From assembly GCF_015182285.1 (NCBI RefSeq), contig NZ_PRDM01000004.1, positions 310,001 through 374,000 on the forward strand: a DNA stretch of 64,000 bases. The letters run 5' to 3'. Source of the stretch: Flavobacterium hungaricum (GTDB lineage Bacteria > Bacteroidota > Bacteroidia > Flavobacteriales > Flavobacteriaceae). The notes beneath the pieces are model-generated. The model was given only the letters and a program-made list of their open reading frames with translations. It made no database searches and was not told the DNA's origin. This document shows, one piece after another, positions 51,487 to 61,336 of the stretch. A program made the translations under genes and the position numbers. The stretch's first letter is position 1. Every line of letters starts with the position of its first letter.

Positions 51487-53292
51487 ATGGCAGATACAAT
51501 CGAAAAAAACGTGACTCGTGGTGGTCAGTTTTTAGTTAAAGAAACAAAGTGCGAGGACATCTTTACACCAGAAGATTTCTCGGAAGAGCAGTTAATGATG
51601 CGTGACTCTGTAAAAGAGTTCGTAGACAAAGAATTATGGGCGCATAAAGATCGTTTTGAGAAAAAAGATTATGCGTATACAGAAGCTTCTATGCGTAAAG
51701 CGGGTGAATTGGGACTTCTTGGAGTTGCAGTTCCTGAAGAATACGGCGGATTAGGAATGGGATTTGTTTCTACAATGTTAGTTTGCGACTACATTTCTGG
51801 AGCAACTGGTTCTTTCTCAACTGCTTTTGGTGCGCATACAGGAATTGGAACAATGCCAATTACACTTTACGGTACGGAAGAACAAAAGAAAAAATACGTT
51901 CCGAAATTGGCTTCTGGAGAATGGTTTGGTGCATATTGCTTAACTGAACCAGGCGCAGGATCTGATGCAAACTCAGGAAAAACAAAAGCTGTTTTGTCTG
52001 AAGACGGAAAATACTACTCTATCACAGGTCAAAAAATGTGGATTTCGAATGCAGGTTTCTGCAGCGTTTTCATTGTTTTTGCTCGTATTGGAGACGATAA
52101 AAATATTACAGGTTTCATCGTAGAAAACGATCCGTCAAACGGAATTTCTATGAATGAAGAAGAACATAAGTTAGGAATCCGTGCTTCTTCTACTCGTCAG
52201 GTTTTCTTTAACGAAACAAAAGTTCCGGTTGAAAACATGTTATCTGAAAGAGGAAACGGTTTCAAAATTGCAATGAATGCTCTTAATGTTGGTCGTATTA
52301 AACTAGCTGCTGCATGTTTGGATGCTCAAAGAAGAGTAACAACTGGAGCAGTAAAATATGCTAACGAAAGAATCCAGTTCAATACTTCTATTTCTAGTTT
52401 TGGAGCTATCCGTTCTAAATTGGCTGAAATGGCTACAAATGCCTACGCTGGAGAAAGTGCTTCTTATCGTGCTGCAAAAGATATCGAAGACAGAATTGCT
52501 GCTCGTGAAGCAGAAGGAACTTCTCATCAGGAAGCTGAATTGAAAGGTGTTGAAGAATATGCTATAGAATGTTCTATCTTGAAAGTTGCTGTTTCTGAAG
52601 ACGTTCAAAACTGTTCTGATGAAGGAATTCAAATTTTTGGCGGAATGGGATTCTCTGAGGATACTCCAATGGAAAGTGCTTGGAGAGATGCTCGTATCGC
52701 ACGTATTTACGAAGGTACAAACGAGATCAACAGAATGCTTTCTGTAGGTATGCTGATCAAAAAAGCGATGAAAGGACATGTTGATTTACTTGGACCTGCA
52801 ATGAAAGTTCAGGAAGAATTAATGGGAATTCCATCTTTTGATACTCCTGATTTCTCTGAATTATTTGCAGAAGAAAAAGGAATCGTTGCCAACCTTAAAA
52901 AAGTTTTCTTAATGGTTGCCGGAAGCGCTGTTCAAAAATACGGTGCTGATTTAGATGCTCATCAGCAATTATTAATGGCTGCTTCAGACATCTTAATCGA
53001 AATCTATATGGCAGAAAGTACCATTTTGAGAACTGAAAAGTTAGCAAAATCTCAAGGTGAAGATAAAGTTCAGGAGCAGATTGCTATGGCAAAATTGTAC
53101 TTGTACAAAGCAGTAGATATTGTAAACCTAAGAGGAAAAGAAGGAATCGCTTCTTTCTCTGAAGGTGATGAGCAGCGTATGATGTTAATGGGATTAAAAC
53201 GTTTTACAAAATACACCAACTTGCCAAATGTTGTGGCATTGAGAGAAAAAATCGCAGAAAAATTGGTTGCAGAAAACTCATACTGCTTCTAA
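51487..53292 (+). CDS. Acyl-CoA dehydrogenase
   Basis: 601 aa from ATG 51487 (MADTIEKNVTRGGQ); earlier ATGs fall in the repeat. FAD enzyme: YCLTEPGAGSDANSGKT, MWISNAGFCSVFIVFA, GNGFKIAMNALNVGRI, FGGMGFSEDTPMESAWRDAR and IYEGTNEINR, with the extra C-terminal helical domain of long-chain (FadE/VLCAD-like) members. First oxidation step of the pathway. Confidence 0.92.
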   Translation: MADTIEKNVTRGGQFLVKETKCEDIFTPEDFSEEQLMMRDSVKEFVDKELWAHKDRFEKKDYAYTEASMRKAGELGLLGVAVPEEYGGLGMGFVSTMLVCDYISGATGSFSTAFGAHTGIGTMPITLYGTEEQKKKYVPKLASGEWFGAYCLTEPGAGSDANSGKTKAVLSEDGKYYSITGQKMWISNAGFCSVFIVFARIGDDKNITGFIVENDPSNGISMNEEEHKLGIRASSTRQVFFNETKVPVENMLSERGNGFKIAMNALNVGRIKLAAACLDAQRRVTTGAVKYANERIQFNTSISSFGAIRSKLAEMATNAYAGESASYRAAKDIEDRIAAREAEGTSHQEAELKGVEEYAIECSILKVAVSEDVQNCSDEGIQIFGGMGFSEDTPMESAWRDARIARIYEGTNEINRMLSVGMLIKKAMKGHVDLLGPAMKVQEELMGIPSFDTPDFSELFAEEKGIVANLKKVFLMVAGSAVQKYGADLDAHQQLLMAASDILIEIYMAESTILRTEKLAKSQGEDKVQEQIAMAKLYLYKAVDIVNLRGKEGIASFSEGDEQRMMLMGLKRFTKYTNLPNVVALREKIAEKLVAENSYCF

Positions 53293-53324
53293 TTCAAAAA
53301 TAGTTTTTAGCTTTTAATTTGTTT

Positions 53325-53364
53325 TAAACCCGCGCAAGTCCGAAACTGTGCGGGTTTATTTTTT
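53325..53364 (+). terminator. Terminator of the beta-oxidation operon
   Basis: AAACCCGCGCA / TGTGCGGGTTT hairpin then TATTTTTT. Confidence 0.8.
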
Positions 53365-53606
53365 ATGTCTTGCCACAGATTTTCAGGACTCTCATAGATT
53401 TTTTAAATCATTTTAAGCCTATAATCTGCGGCATTCTTTTCTAGCACACTGTACCTCGATTAGCAAAAAGAACAACAGTAAAACCGCAATATTTTTGCAA
53501 CGATTTGCAAAATTTTCGTTAAAATTACTTTTTTAGAGTTATTAAAAGCTAAATATTGAATGTATTACTTTAATTTTAGCATTCTAAAAACTCAAAAAAA
53601 CTTAAA
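53365..53606. other. Intergenic repeat piece and GH18 leader
   Basis: Near 53372-53440, GCCACAGATTTTCAGGACTC and AATCTGCGGCATTC belong to the dispersed repeat family also at 9350. The rest is AT-rich leader of the chitinase gene. Confidence 0.45.
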
Positions 53607-54701
53607 ATGAAACAAATTAACCTTTTGGCTCTGTTTTTAATGTGCCTGTGCTCTTCCAGTATTTTTGCACAAAAAAATAAAAAAATGGACATTATTGCTT
53701 ATTACACAGGAGATTCCGATTTAATCGATCAATATGAAGTGCAGCAATTAAATCAGATAATTTTTAGTTTCTGTCATTTAAAAGACGGAAAACTAACTGT
53801 AGATTCTCCTAAAGATTCACTTACTATTAAAAAATTAGTTTCGCTTAAAGCGAAAAATCCACAGCTTAAAATTATCGTTTCACTTGGCGGCTGGGGTGGC
53901 TGCGAACCTTGTTCGGAAGCATTTTCAACAGCTGAGGGGCGTTTGAAATTTGCTAAATCGGTAAAGACCTTAAGTGATTCTTATAAAGTAGACGGTTTAG
54001 ATCTGGATTGGGAATATCCTGCAATTGAAGGGCTTCCTGGGCATTTATTCCAGCCGGCTGACAAACCAAATTTCACAGCACTAATCAAAATTCTGCGTTC
54101 TACTTTAGGAAGCAAATACGAATTGAGTTTTGCAGCAGGCGGATTTCAAAAATACTTAGACGAATCTATCGACTGGAAAGCCGTAACTCCTTTGGTAAAC
54201 CGAATCAACATTATGAGCTACGATTTGGTAAACGGATATTCTAAAGTTACAGGTCATCATACACCACTATACAGTACAAATCCGAAAGAAGAGTCTACCA
54301 ATAGAGCTGTTGAATATTTATTGAAACAAGGCGTTCCTGCTTCCAAATTAGTGATCGGAGGGGCATTTTACTCTAGAACTTGGCAAAATGTAGAAAATAT
54401 AAACAACGGTCTTTATCAGCCGGGAGAACATATTCAAGGCGTAGATTTTAAAAACTTTGCATCAACATATACAGAGGCAAATGGCTGGAAATATTTTTAT
54501 GACGAAAAAGCACAAGCACCTTATTGGTACAATGCTGGTACAAAAACTTTTGCTACATCAGATGATTTAAAATCTATTAAAGCGAAAGCTGCGTATGTAA
54601 AATCTAAAAACCTAGGTGGTATAATGTTTTGGGAATTAACATTGGACAGTCCAAAAAACGGAATGGTAAACGCTATTTATGAAGTTAAATCAGCTAAATA
54701 A
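53607..54701 (+). CDS. Secreted GH18 chitinase-like glycosidase
   Basis: 364 aa with signal peptide (LLALFLMCLCSSSIFAQ). Catalytic DxxDxDxE motif in VDGLDLDWEYP (about residue 130), preceded by IIVSLGGWGGC and followed by INIMSYDLVNGY. One CE-type compact domain, no carbohydrate-binding module or T9SS C-terminal domain. Probably hydrolyses chitin or related GlcNAc polymers in the periplasm or outside the cell. Confidence 0.9.
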   Translation: MKQINLLALFLMCLCSSSIFAQKNKKMDIIAYYTGDSDLIDQYEVQQLNQIIFSFCHLKDGKLTVDSPKDSLTIKKLVSLKAKNPQLKIIVSLGGWGGCEPCSEAFSTAEGRLKFAKSVKTLSDSYKVDGLDLDWEYPAIEGLPGHLFQPADKPNFTALIKILRSTLGSKYELSFAAGGFQKYLDESIDWKAVTPLVNRINIMSYDLVNGYSKVTGHHTPLYSTNPKEESTNRAVEYLLKQGVPASKLVIGGAFYSRTWQNVENINNGLYQPGEHIQGVDFKNFASTYTEANGWKYFYDEKAQAPYWYNAGTKTFATSDDLKSIKAKAAYVKSKNLGGIMFWELTLDSPKNGMVNAIYEVKSAK

Positions 54702-54720
54702 ATAGTAATCAATCATAAAA

Positions 54721-54760
54721 AAAAACGGAGGCCATTCTAAAAAATAGTCTCCGTTTTTTT
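54721..54760. terminator. Bidirectional terminator
   Basis: AAAAACGGAG / CTCCGTTTTTTT between convergent genes. Confidence 0.85.
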
Positions 54761-54776
54761 ATGATTTTAAATAAAA

Positions 54777-55262
54777 TCAATTCACTTTTGTTTTATCTAA
54801 TTCCCCAATAAACGGAATAGCTTCTAAAGTTTCGCTGCGAATAATCGTTTGTAAATAAATCTCAAGCTGAATAAATTTTGCAGCATTTATAGCCCCAATC
54901 GCTTTCTTGGCCTGATTATAAGTCTTATTGTAAAGTTTCTCATAAGCAATATGATTTTTTAAGGTTCCTTTTGCCAATTCATCTGCTTTTGCATCTGTCA
55001 GGGTTTCATAATTGGCCGCGTAATCATTTATTAATTGAAATTTGGTTTGTCCAAGTGCTTTTCGTTCTGTTTCGTAACTGTCGTATACTTTAGCAAACGC
55101 TGTCGCTTGTGCATCAGACAAGTTCATGTACTGCTGTACCAGTTCACTTTTAGATTTCCCGTAAATACTTTGAACTACTTCAACATCTTCTTTAAAAGAA
55201 GACTGCGCATAAGATGAAAATGTGGCTGCCGCCATGATAAGAATAAGACTTAATTTTTTCAT
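54777..55262 (-). CDS. Exported helical protein
   Basis: About 161 aa from ATG 55262 (MKKLSLILIMAAATFSSYAQ, a clear signal peptide). Helical, Spy/CpxP-like in overall character, with repeated polar helices (LSDAQATAFAKVYDSYETER). Periplasmic; function unknown. Confidence 0.6.
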   Translation of the reverse strand: MKKLSLILIMAAATFSSYAQSSFKEDVEVVQSIYGKSKSELVQQYMNLSDAQATAFAKVYDSYETERKALGQTKFQLINDYAANYETLTDAKADELAKGTLKNHIAYEKLYNKTYNQAKKAIGAINAAKFIQLEIYLQTIIRSETLEAIPFIGELDKTKVN

Positions 55263-55376
55263 AGTTTTGATTTTAAATTTGTACTTAAAAATTTTACGCA
55301 TTACTCAAATATACTGATTTTTAACACATTAACCCAAAACAAGATTCTAAAAAAGAACTATTGATCAGCGGCAAAA

Positions 55377-55898
55377 CTATTTTGATTCTGATTTTTTTGG
55401 AGCGTATATGACGCCGTCATAAGAAATCGGCCCTCTGTTATTGCTAATTACAGAAAGCGTTGCTGTACCATTATAAAAAATATTCAACAACAAATCGTAA
55501 ATATCATTTTGACCTTTTACTGTAGTTTTGATTATGGCACTATTCTTTTTATTTTCGATCTTAATGTTTTCAGGTTTTCCTTCAAACTTAATACCGCCGT
55601 CACTGCCGCCGTAACCAACATTAAAGCCGCGTCCGAAAAAAGGAAGATCACAGGTTGTATTATCAGTATTAAATTTCAAAAAATAAGTATTGTAATCTAA
55701 GTTGATTAATCTCCCACCCTGCGGTGTTAATTTTTGTGCTTCAAAAACAAAATTTTTATTATCAATTAAAGTCTGAATTTCTTTTTGTTTTTGAAGTTCT
55801 TTTTCTGCCCTAAGTTCCTTCTTTGATTTTTCCTGAGCCGAAGCAGAGAAACCCAAAGAAAACAAACAAAGCAATAAAATGAATACGGTATTTTTCAT
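55377..55898 (-). CDS. DUF4251 exported protein
   Basis: 173 aa, signal peptide FILLLCLFSLGFSASAQ, Lys/Glu-rich helix, then a beta domain with LINLDYNTYFLKFNTDNTTC, LPFFGRGFNVGYGGSDGGIK and ISNNRGPISYDGVI, which I recognise as DUF4251. Periplasmic or outer membrane associated, function unknown. 4 nt after the META-domain gene, same operon. Confidence 0.75.
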   Translation of the reverse strand: MKNTVFILLLCLFSLGFSASAQEKSKKELRAEKELQKQKEIQTLIDNKNFVFEAQKLTPQGGRLINLDYNTYFLKFNTDNTTCDLPFFGRGFNVGYGGSDGGIKFEGKPENIKIENKKNSAIIKTTVKGQNDIYDLLLNIFYNGTATLSVISNNRGPISYDGVIYAPKKSESK

Positions 55899-55902
55899 AA
55901 TT

Positions 55903-56340
55903 TTATTTTTTAGTAAAACGCATCATTGCAATATCTCCAGAAATAAAATTTAGCGTTTTTCCATCATCTGTGATATCGTACGCCGTAATTTTCTGCAGTG
56001 TGCTCATATAAACCTGCTCCCCTTGTCCGTCCAAACACATCATTTTTGTTACAGCCATGGGCTGTGTAAAATCAATTTTATTTCCCACTACATTTAATTT
56101 TCCAGTATAAGAATTGCAGCTGTTATTTCCTGAAACTGTATTTTCTTTAGTATTCAAAACAATTACAGGCTTTTTATTAGGATAAAGTCCGTCAAAAGCT
56201 ATTCTTGGACCAGAAATATAATTGAGTTCCCAAGTGCCGTCCAGCTGAGAAATTGATTCTTTCTTTTTACATTTAAAAATGGAGCACGAAATAAGCATTG
56301 AACTCAAAAAAACGAGAAGGAAAATTCTTTTTGTCATCAT
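55903..56340 (-). CDS. META-domain lipoprotein
   Basis: 145 aa, lipobox FLSSMLISC. LDGTWELNYISGPRIAFDG, then NNSCNSYTGKL, and TKMMCLDGQGEQVYMSTLQK fit the META/HslJ domain. Periplasmic; HslJ relatives are linked to stress resistance. Confidence 0.8.
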   Translation of the reverse strand: MMTKRIFLLVFLSSMLISCSIFKCKKKESISQLDGTWELNYISGPRIAFDGLYPNKKPVIVLNTKENTVSGNNSCNSYTGKLNVVGNKIDFTQPMAVTKMMCLDGQGEQVYMSTLQKITAYDITDDGKTLNFISGDIAMMRFTKK

Positions 56341-56551
56341 ATCAAATTTAAACAGTATTGAACTATAAAATTGGTTTTCAATAATTTACAATTAAAAACA
56401 AACTCTAATTTAAGCAATATTATTGGATTGGAAAGACAAAAGAATTTTAATTTCTAAGCAAGTGTTTGACTTTTTTTTAACTTTTAGAGTTAATGAGTTC
56501 CATTATTTTGTGTTAAATTTACTTAATAAATAACTTAAAAAGTCTTCTTTT

Positions 56552-57079
56552 ATGAAAAAAATCATCGTTTCTTTCGCTATAATTACAGCATTAATCATTG
56601 GCTGTAAGACTAATACAAAATCAAATGACGCCAAAACATTAACCGTTGCATTAGAACCAAAAAGCAACAGTAAAGTGGGCGGTACAGCCGTTTTTACAGA
56701 AAAAAACGGCAAAGTTACTTTTACTGCAAAAATTACAGGATTAGAACCTGGAGTTCACGCAATCCACATTCATGAAAAAGCAGATTGTACCGCAGCCGAC
56801 GGAAGTTCTGCTGGAGGGCACTGGAATCCTACGTTTAAAAAACATGGAAAATGGGGAGTTGAAGAATATCATAAAGGTGATATCGGAAACTTTACTGCTG
56901 ATGCAAAAGGAAACGGATCTATCACGCTGACTACAGACGAATGGTGTGTTGGATGTGGTGATACTAACAAAGATGTTCTAGGAAAAGGACTAATAGTACA
57001 CCAAGGAGCTGATGATTTTACAACACAGCCAACCGGAAATGCCGGAGGAAGAGTTGCCTGTGCAGGAATCATTAAATAA
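56552..57079 (+). CDS. sodC: Cu/Zn superoxide dismutase, lipoprotein
   Basis: 175 aa. Signal ends at Cys in ITALIIGC, so probably membrane-anchored. HAIHIHEKADCTAADGSS carries Cu ligands and the disulfide Cys, GGHWNPTFKKHG and IGNFTADAKG the Zn loop, KGLIVHQGADDF the last His and GGRVACAGIIK the second Cys. Converts superoxide to peroxide in the periplasm. Close to dps and oxyR in the window, though not in one operon. Confidence 0.92.
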   Translation: MKKIIVSFAIITALIIGCKTNTKSNDAKTLTVALEPKSNSKVGGTAVFTEKNGKVTFTAKITGLEPGVHAIHIHEKADCTAADGSSAGGHWNPTFKKHGKWGVEEYHKGDIGNFTADAKGNGSITLTTDEWCVGCGDTNKDVLGKGLIVHQGADDFTTQPTGNAGGRVACAGIIK

Positions 57080-57090
57080 AGAAAAACGTC

Positions 57091-57130
57091 ATAACCACTA
57101 AATTTTAACAAAATCTAGTGGTTATTTCAT
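57091..57130 (+). terminator. Terminator after sodC
   Basis: ATAACCACTA / TAGTGGTTAT hairpin, T-rich tail. Confidence 0.75.
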
Positions 57131-57188
57131 TTAAAATGAATTCTAAAACAAGAAAAAGGCATAGCTTTGCAGCAGCAAAATTAAGTCA

Positions 57189-58391
57189 ATGATTAACCCA
57201 TCAGCACACGGCTGGATCGATAAATTTTTTAGTGAACAAAAGTTTTCAGAGGCAATTCCTTTTGAGACTGCAGACTCTTTTTACTATAAAGTAAGAGAGA
57301 CTGGTTTTATTTACGGCCATATTATTGCTATTGATGCCCAAGTCCCGATTCCTATAAAGGGCTGGTTTAAAACCGAAATTTCTAAAGTTGCTCTGCTCAA
57401 CACACTCTATCATGTTTTTTGTCTGGAGAAAAGAAATTCGGAACCTAATAATTTTATTTCAGAGGTTTTAAAGTTTTACAAACAAATGAGTCCAGAAGGA
57501 TTTAATTTGTTTAAAGTATTACTACCTAAAGATACGCCTTCACATTCTCTAGAGAATATCATCGACCAAAGAGTTCAGACGAATGACAGCATTATCAGCA
57601 AGAATTTTTCGCATTTGGTAACCAATGCATTGTTATTTATCGATGTTCTGGCTTTTAGACAATATTTGGAACACGGAGAAATTCCCGAAAAATATTTAAA
57701 AAGAATTGAAGAAACAGTACTGGGAATTGTAGGTTTGGCCTTAAAAACCAAAACAGCCAAATCACAGCATGACGATTTATTGATCAAACTTTTTGAAGCT
57801 TCTATCCGTTATTCTAAATTCTCAAAAGTTACTGTTGAAACTTTAGAGACTTTACAACTCGATTATTTTAAAAACAAATTAGAACATTACTACCTGATCG
57901 ATATGGCAGGAATGGCTTTGTGGAGTGACGGCGTTGTTGAAAACGAAGAATCTTATTTTTTATATTCACTAGGTTCTATGATGGGTGCCGGCGATGACTT
58001 TGTCACAAAAAGCATTGACACCACGCATGATTTTATTACGACACACAAAAAGAAAATTCCATACTTTAATTATTCCAATCCTGTTAAGCATTTCTACGAT
58101 CAAATGACGCACAGCGTTGTCAAGCTGATTATTAGAAACAAAAACAGACTGATTAAGGAAATTGTTCAAAGTAAAGAATTGATGGTTTTACTGGCTTATT
58201 CTACAACGAGGGATCTGGATGCCAAGGAAAAGAAAAAGGTTAAAAAACAGCTTTTGGATATTTGCAAAACCATTCCGTCTCTTACGATATTTCTGCTTCC
58301 AGGCGGAAGTTTATTACTGCCTATTTTAATAAAGTTTATCCCGACAATGCTGCCTTCTGCATTTAACGAAAACTTAGACGAAAACGAATAA
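57189..58391 (+). CDS. LETM1-related biofilm-associated protein
   Basis: 400 aa conserved Bacteroidota protein, start MINPSAHGWIDKFFSEQKFS. Helical; the C-terminus has AKEKKKVKKQLLDICKTIPS followed by the hydrophobic ILIKFIPTMLPSAF, the stretch resembling LETM1. Single C-terminal membrane-like segment. Relatives are annotated as LETM1-related biofilm-associated proteins; molecular role unknown. Confidence 0.7.
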   Translation: MINPSAHGWIDKFFSEQKFSEAIPFETADSFYYKVRETGFIYGHIIAIDAQVPIPIKGWFKTEISKVALLNTLYHVFCLEKRNSEPNNFISEVLKFYKQMSPEGFNLFKVLLPKDTPSHSLENIIDQRVQTNDSIISKNFSHLVTNALLFIDVLAFRQYLEHGEIPEKYLKRIEETVLGIVGLALKTKTAKSQHDDLLIKLFEASIRYSKFSKVTVETLETLQLDYFKNKLEHYYLIDMAGMALWSDGVVENEESYFLYSLGSMMGAGDDFVTKSIDTTHDFITTHKKKIPYFNYSNPVKHFYDQMTHSVVKLIIRNKNRLIKEIVQSKELMVLLAYSTTRDLDAKEKKKVKKQLLDICKTIPSLTIFLLPGGSLLLPILIKFIPTMLPSAFNENLDENE

Positions 58392-58395
58392 AAAA

Positions 58396-58427
58396 AAATC
58401 GCCTATAAAAAGGGCGATTTTTTTTTA
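58396..58427. terminator. Bidirectional terminator
   Basis: AATCGCC / GGGCGATT with A- and T-runs, between convergent genes. Confidence 0.85.
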
Positions 58428-58446
58428 TTATCTATTTTGTTTGTTA

Positions 58447-59082
58447 TTAAAACTTCAATTGGTAAACTTCATCAAGTTCCTCATTCGAAGAGATATTTAC
58501 ATTTAAATCGGTCACAAAACCAGAATTTAGACCGTAAACCCATCCATGAAGCATTAAATCTTGCCCGTTTCTCCAAGCGTTTTGAACAATCGAAGTTTTG
58601 GCCAAATTGTAAACTTGTTCTTTTGCATTGATTTCTACAAAAGCATTAAAACGCTCTGTTTCGTCTTCAATAGAATTCAAATATTTCTCGTGTAAACGGT
58701 ATTCGTCTTTAATGTGGCGAATCCAGTTATCGATAATTCCAACAGATTGATTTCCCATTGCTGCTTTTACACCACCGCATCCATAATGTCCGCAAACAAT
58801 AACGTGCTTAATTTTCAGCACATTTACAGCATAGTCTAAAACACTCAGCATGTTCATATCAGAATGCACAACCATATTTGCGATATTACGGTGAACAAAA
58901 ACTTCACCTGGTTTTGCACCAACAATTTCGTTTGCAGGAACACGGCTGTCAGAACATCCAATCCATAATAATGGCGGCGACTGTCCTTTTGCTAAATCTG
59001 CAAAATAATTAGGGTCTAAAGCCAAAGAATTTTCAACCCACTTTTTGTTGTTTTCTAATAACTGCTCATAAAATTTTCTCAT
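58447..59082 (-). CDS. Beta-carbonic anhydrase
   Basis: 211 aa. Zinc ligands and dyad: WIGCSDSRVPANEI (Cys, Asp, Arg) and VCGHYGCGGV (His, Cys). Interconverts CO2 and bicarbonate in the cytoplasm. 121 nt upstream of it on the same strand is a SulP transporter gene; together they likely handle bicarbonate supply. Confidence 0.93.
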   Translation of the reverse strand: MRKFYEQLLENNKKWVENSLALDPNYFADLAKGQSPPLLWIGCSDSRVPANEIVGAKPGEVFVHRNIANMVVHSDMNMLSVLDYAVNVLKIKHVIVCGHYGCGGVKAAMGNQSVGIIDNWIRHIKDEYRLHEKYLNSIEDETERFNAFVEINAKEQVYNLAKTSIVQNAWRNGQDLMLHGWVYGLNSGFVTDLNVNISSNEELDEVYQLKF

Positions 59083-59203
59083 TTTTTTTATTTTTTGTAG
59101 TATTTTCTAAAGTACGAACCTCTCCAAAAGAACTTAAATGTAAAGTTACCTAAATTTGAACATTTCTTTTACCTAGAAAACAGCTTAATTTTAATTTTTC
59201 TAT

Positions 59204-60853
59204 TTAGAATTTCTCTTTTACAACTTCTTTTTGAACTAATGCCCTCTTAGCCACATCATAATAATGTTCGATCGTAACGTGATTGTTATTCTCCGGCGTA
59301 TTTTCTAATTCGTATGCTTCTTTAAAGCCTTTTAGTTTCACTTTGATATTCTCATCAATAGCTCGGGTTTCTTTAAATTCGCGTATAAGATCCAAAACAT
59401 CATGTGCAATGTATTCTGTATCATGCGCATTAATTACGACTTTAGAATTTTCTGGAATTTCACTTAAAGTTTGTTTAATCGCAGCTTTGTTCAAAAACGA
59501 TACTTCCTGAGCTAAATCAATATGAATGATATCGCCGTCTTCGTATTCTTCCTTTTTGAAAACATAAGCTCGTTTTAAGTTTCCTCTTAAAACAAAAATG
59601 ATACTAATAATGATTCCCAACGCAACACCTTTTAGCAAATCTGTCGCAACAACAAAGACTAATGTTGCAATGAAAGGAACAAACTGGTATTTTCCCTTTT
59701 CCCAGAAATGCATAAAAGTTGCTGGTTTTGCTAATTTATATCCGACCAAAATTAAAACGGTAGCCAAAGTTGCTAACGGAATTTTGTTAAGAATCGCTGG
59801 AATGGACAGTACGCTTATCAATAAAAGCACACCATGAATAATTGCAGACATTTTAGATTTTGCTCCAGCATTATTATTTGCAGAAGAGCGTACTACTACA
59901 GAAGTCATCGGAAGCCCGCCTAAAAGTGAACTTACAATATTACCCACACCTTGCGCACGAAGCTCTACATTGGTATTGGTGTAACGTTTTTGAACATCCA
60001 TTCTATCCGAAGCTTCAATACATAATAAAGTTTCAATAGAAGCCACAATCGCAATGGTAACCGCAACCACCCAAACCTGCGGATTTGTAACAGCTCCAAA
60101 GTTTGGCGTAATTATAATTGATTTAAATTCATCAAACGATTTTGGAACCGGCAAAGAAACCAAATGTTCTTTTGCAATTGCCAGACTGCTTCCTGTTGAC
60201 AAAAAGATTTCGTTTAAAACTATACCGGCAATAACTGCAACAAGTGCCCCTGGAACTAATTTTATTCTTTTTAAAAACGGAACTTTTTCCCAAGAAAGCA
60301 AGATTACCAAAGAAACCACAGAAATTACTACAGCACCTAAGTTGATGTGATTTAAAACATCAAACAAAAATGAGAAAGAATTGCTTCCGTCGTTTTGTAT
60401 AAAGGCTTGATCTCCTTCAAAATCTGCATCATAGCCAAAGGCGTGCGGCAGTTGTTTTAAAATAATGATGATCCCGATACCCGCTAACATCCCTTCAATT
60501 ACATTGGTCGGGAAATAATTTGAAATACTTCCGGCTTTTAAAAATCCTAATGCTAATTGAATTAATCCAGCAATAAATACAGACATTAAAAACACATCGA
60601 AAGCTCCCAAATCGGTAATAGCGGTTAAAATAATAGCTGTTAACCCAGCTGCCGGTCCTGATACACTAATATGTGACTGGCTTAAATAACCAACAACAAT
60701 ACCACCCACAACACCAGCGATGATTCCAGCAAATAAAGGCGCTCCCGAAGCCATTGCAATACCTAAACACAATGGAAGAGCCACCAAAAAAACCACTAAA
60801 CCTGAAGCAAAATCAGATTTAAGGTTGGCAAAAAGATTGATTTTTTTTGTCAT
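59204..60853 (-). CDS. SulP-family anion (bicarbonate?) transporter
   Basis: 549 aa, about ten to twelve membrane segments starting FASGLVVFLVALPLCLGIAM, with SVSGPAAGLTAIILTAI and a cytosolic C-terminal STAS-like domain (VVINAHDTEYIAHDVLDLIR). SulP proteins move sulfate, bicarbonate or other anions; pairing with carbonic anhydrase points to bicarbonate, probably with Na+. Confidence 0.85.
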   Translation of the reverse strand: MTKKINLFANLKSDFASGLVVFLVALPLCLGIAMASGAPLFAGIIAGVVGGIVVGYLSQSHISVSGPAAGLTAIILTAITDLGAFDVFLMSVFIAGLIQLALGFLKAGSISNYFPTNVIEGMLAGIGIIIILKQLPHAFGYDADFEGDQAFIQNDGSNSFSFLFDVLNHINLGAVVISVVSLVILLSWEKVPFLKRIKLVPGALVAVIAGIVLNEIFLSTGSSLAIAKEHLVSLPVPKSFDEFKSIIITPNFGAVTNPQVWVVAVTIAIVASIETLLCIEASDRMDVQKRYTNTNVELRAQGVGNIVSSLLGGLPMTSVVVRSSANNNAGAKSKMSAIIHGVLLLISVLSIPAILNKIPLATLATVLILVGYKLAKPATFMHFWEKGKYQFVPFIATLVFVVATDLLKGVALGIIISIIFVLRGNLKRAYVFKKEEYEDGDIIHIDLAQEVSFLNKAAIKQTLSEIPENSKVVINAHDTEYIAHDVLDLIREFKETRAIDENIKVKLKGFKEAYELENTPENNNHVTIEHYYDVAKRALVQKEVVKEKF

Positions 60854-60933
60854 AATACAATACTAAAAAAATTATTCATTAAAGATTTTCCCCATTTATA
60901 AAAATGCGGCTAAGGTCAAATAATCCGAAAGTA

Positions 60934-61215
60934 TTATGCTAAATTAGGAGGTGGAGCAAATATGCTCGGAGAAATATTGTCGAGTTTTACAATATTTTCT
61001 GATATGATCGTTTTTTTCTCGATATAAACCGGAATTATAACTTCATGTTCTAGAATTGTAGGATGCATTACGTTTTTAAGCTCTTTATGTACTTCTTCTT
61101 CAGCAATACTAAAAGACACAGCCGTATTATTCCCTTTCTTTATCGCCTGAACAATTGTCGGGGTCGATAAGAAAGCAATAAATATGAATAATAATATGCG
61201 GGCCACTAATTTCAT
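60934..61215 (-). CDS. Small exported protein, 93 aa
   Basis: Signal-like start MKLVARILLFIFIAFLSTPT; no domain recognised. 80 nt upstream of the SulP gene, same strand. Confidence 0.5.
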   Translation of the reverse strand: MKLVARILLFIFIAFLSTPTIVQAIKKGNNTAVSFSIAEEEVHKELKNVMHPTILEHEVIIPVYIEKKTIISENIVKLDNISPSIFAPPPNLA

Positions 61216-61275
61216 CGAAACAAAAATAACGTTAAACAGATAAAATCAAAGAGATTTTGATAGAAATTTAACAAA

Positions 61276-61313
61276 ATAAAAAAGCAGAATGAAATTCGAC
61301 TTTCATCCTGCTT
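61276..61313 (-). terminator. Terminator of dps
   Basis: AAGCAG(G)ATGAAA / TTTCATTCTGCTT on the minus strand, then a T-run. Confidence 0.75.
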
Positions 61314-61336
61314 ATAATTACTTAAACAACAACAGA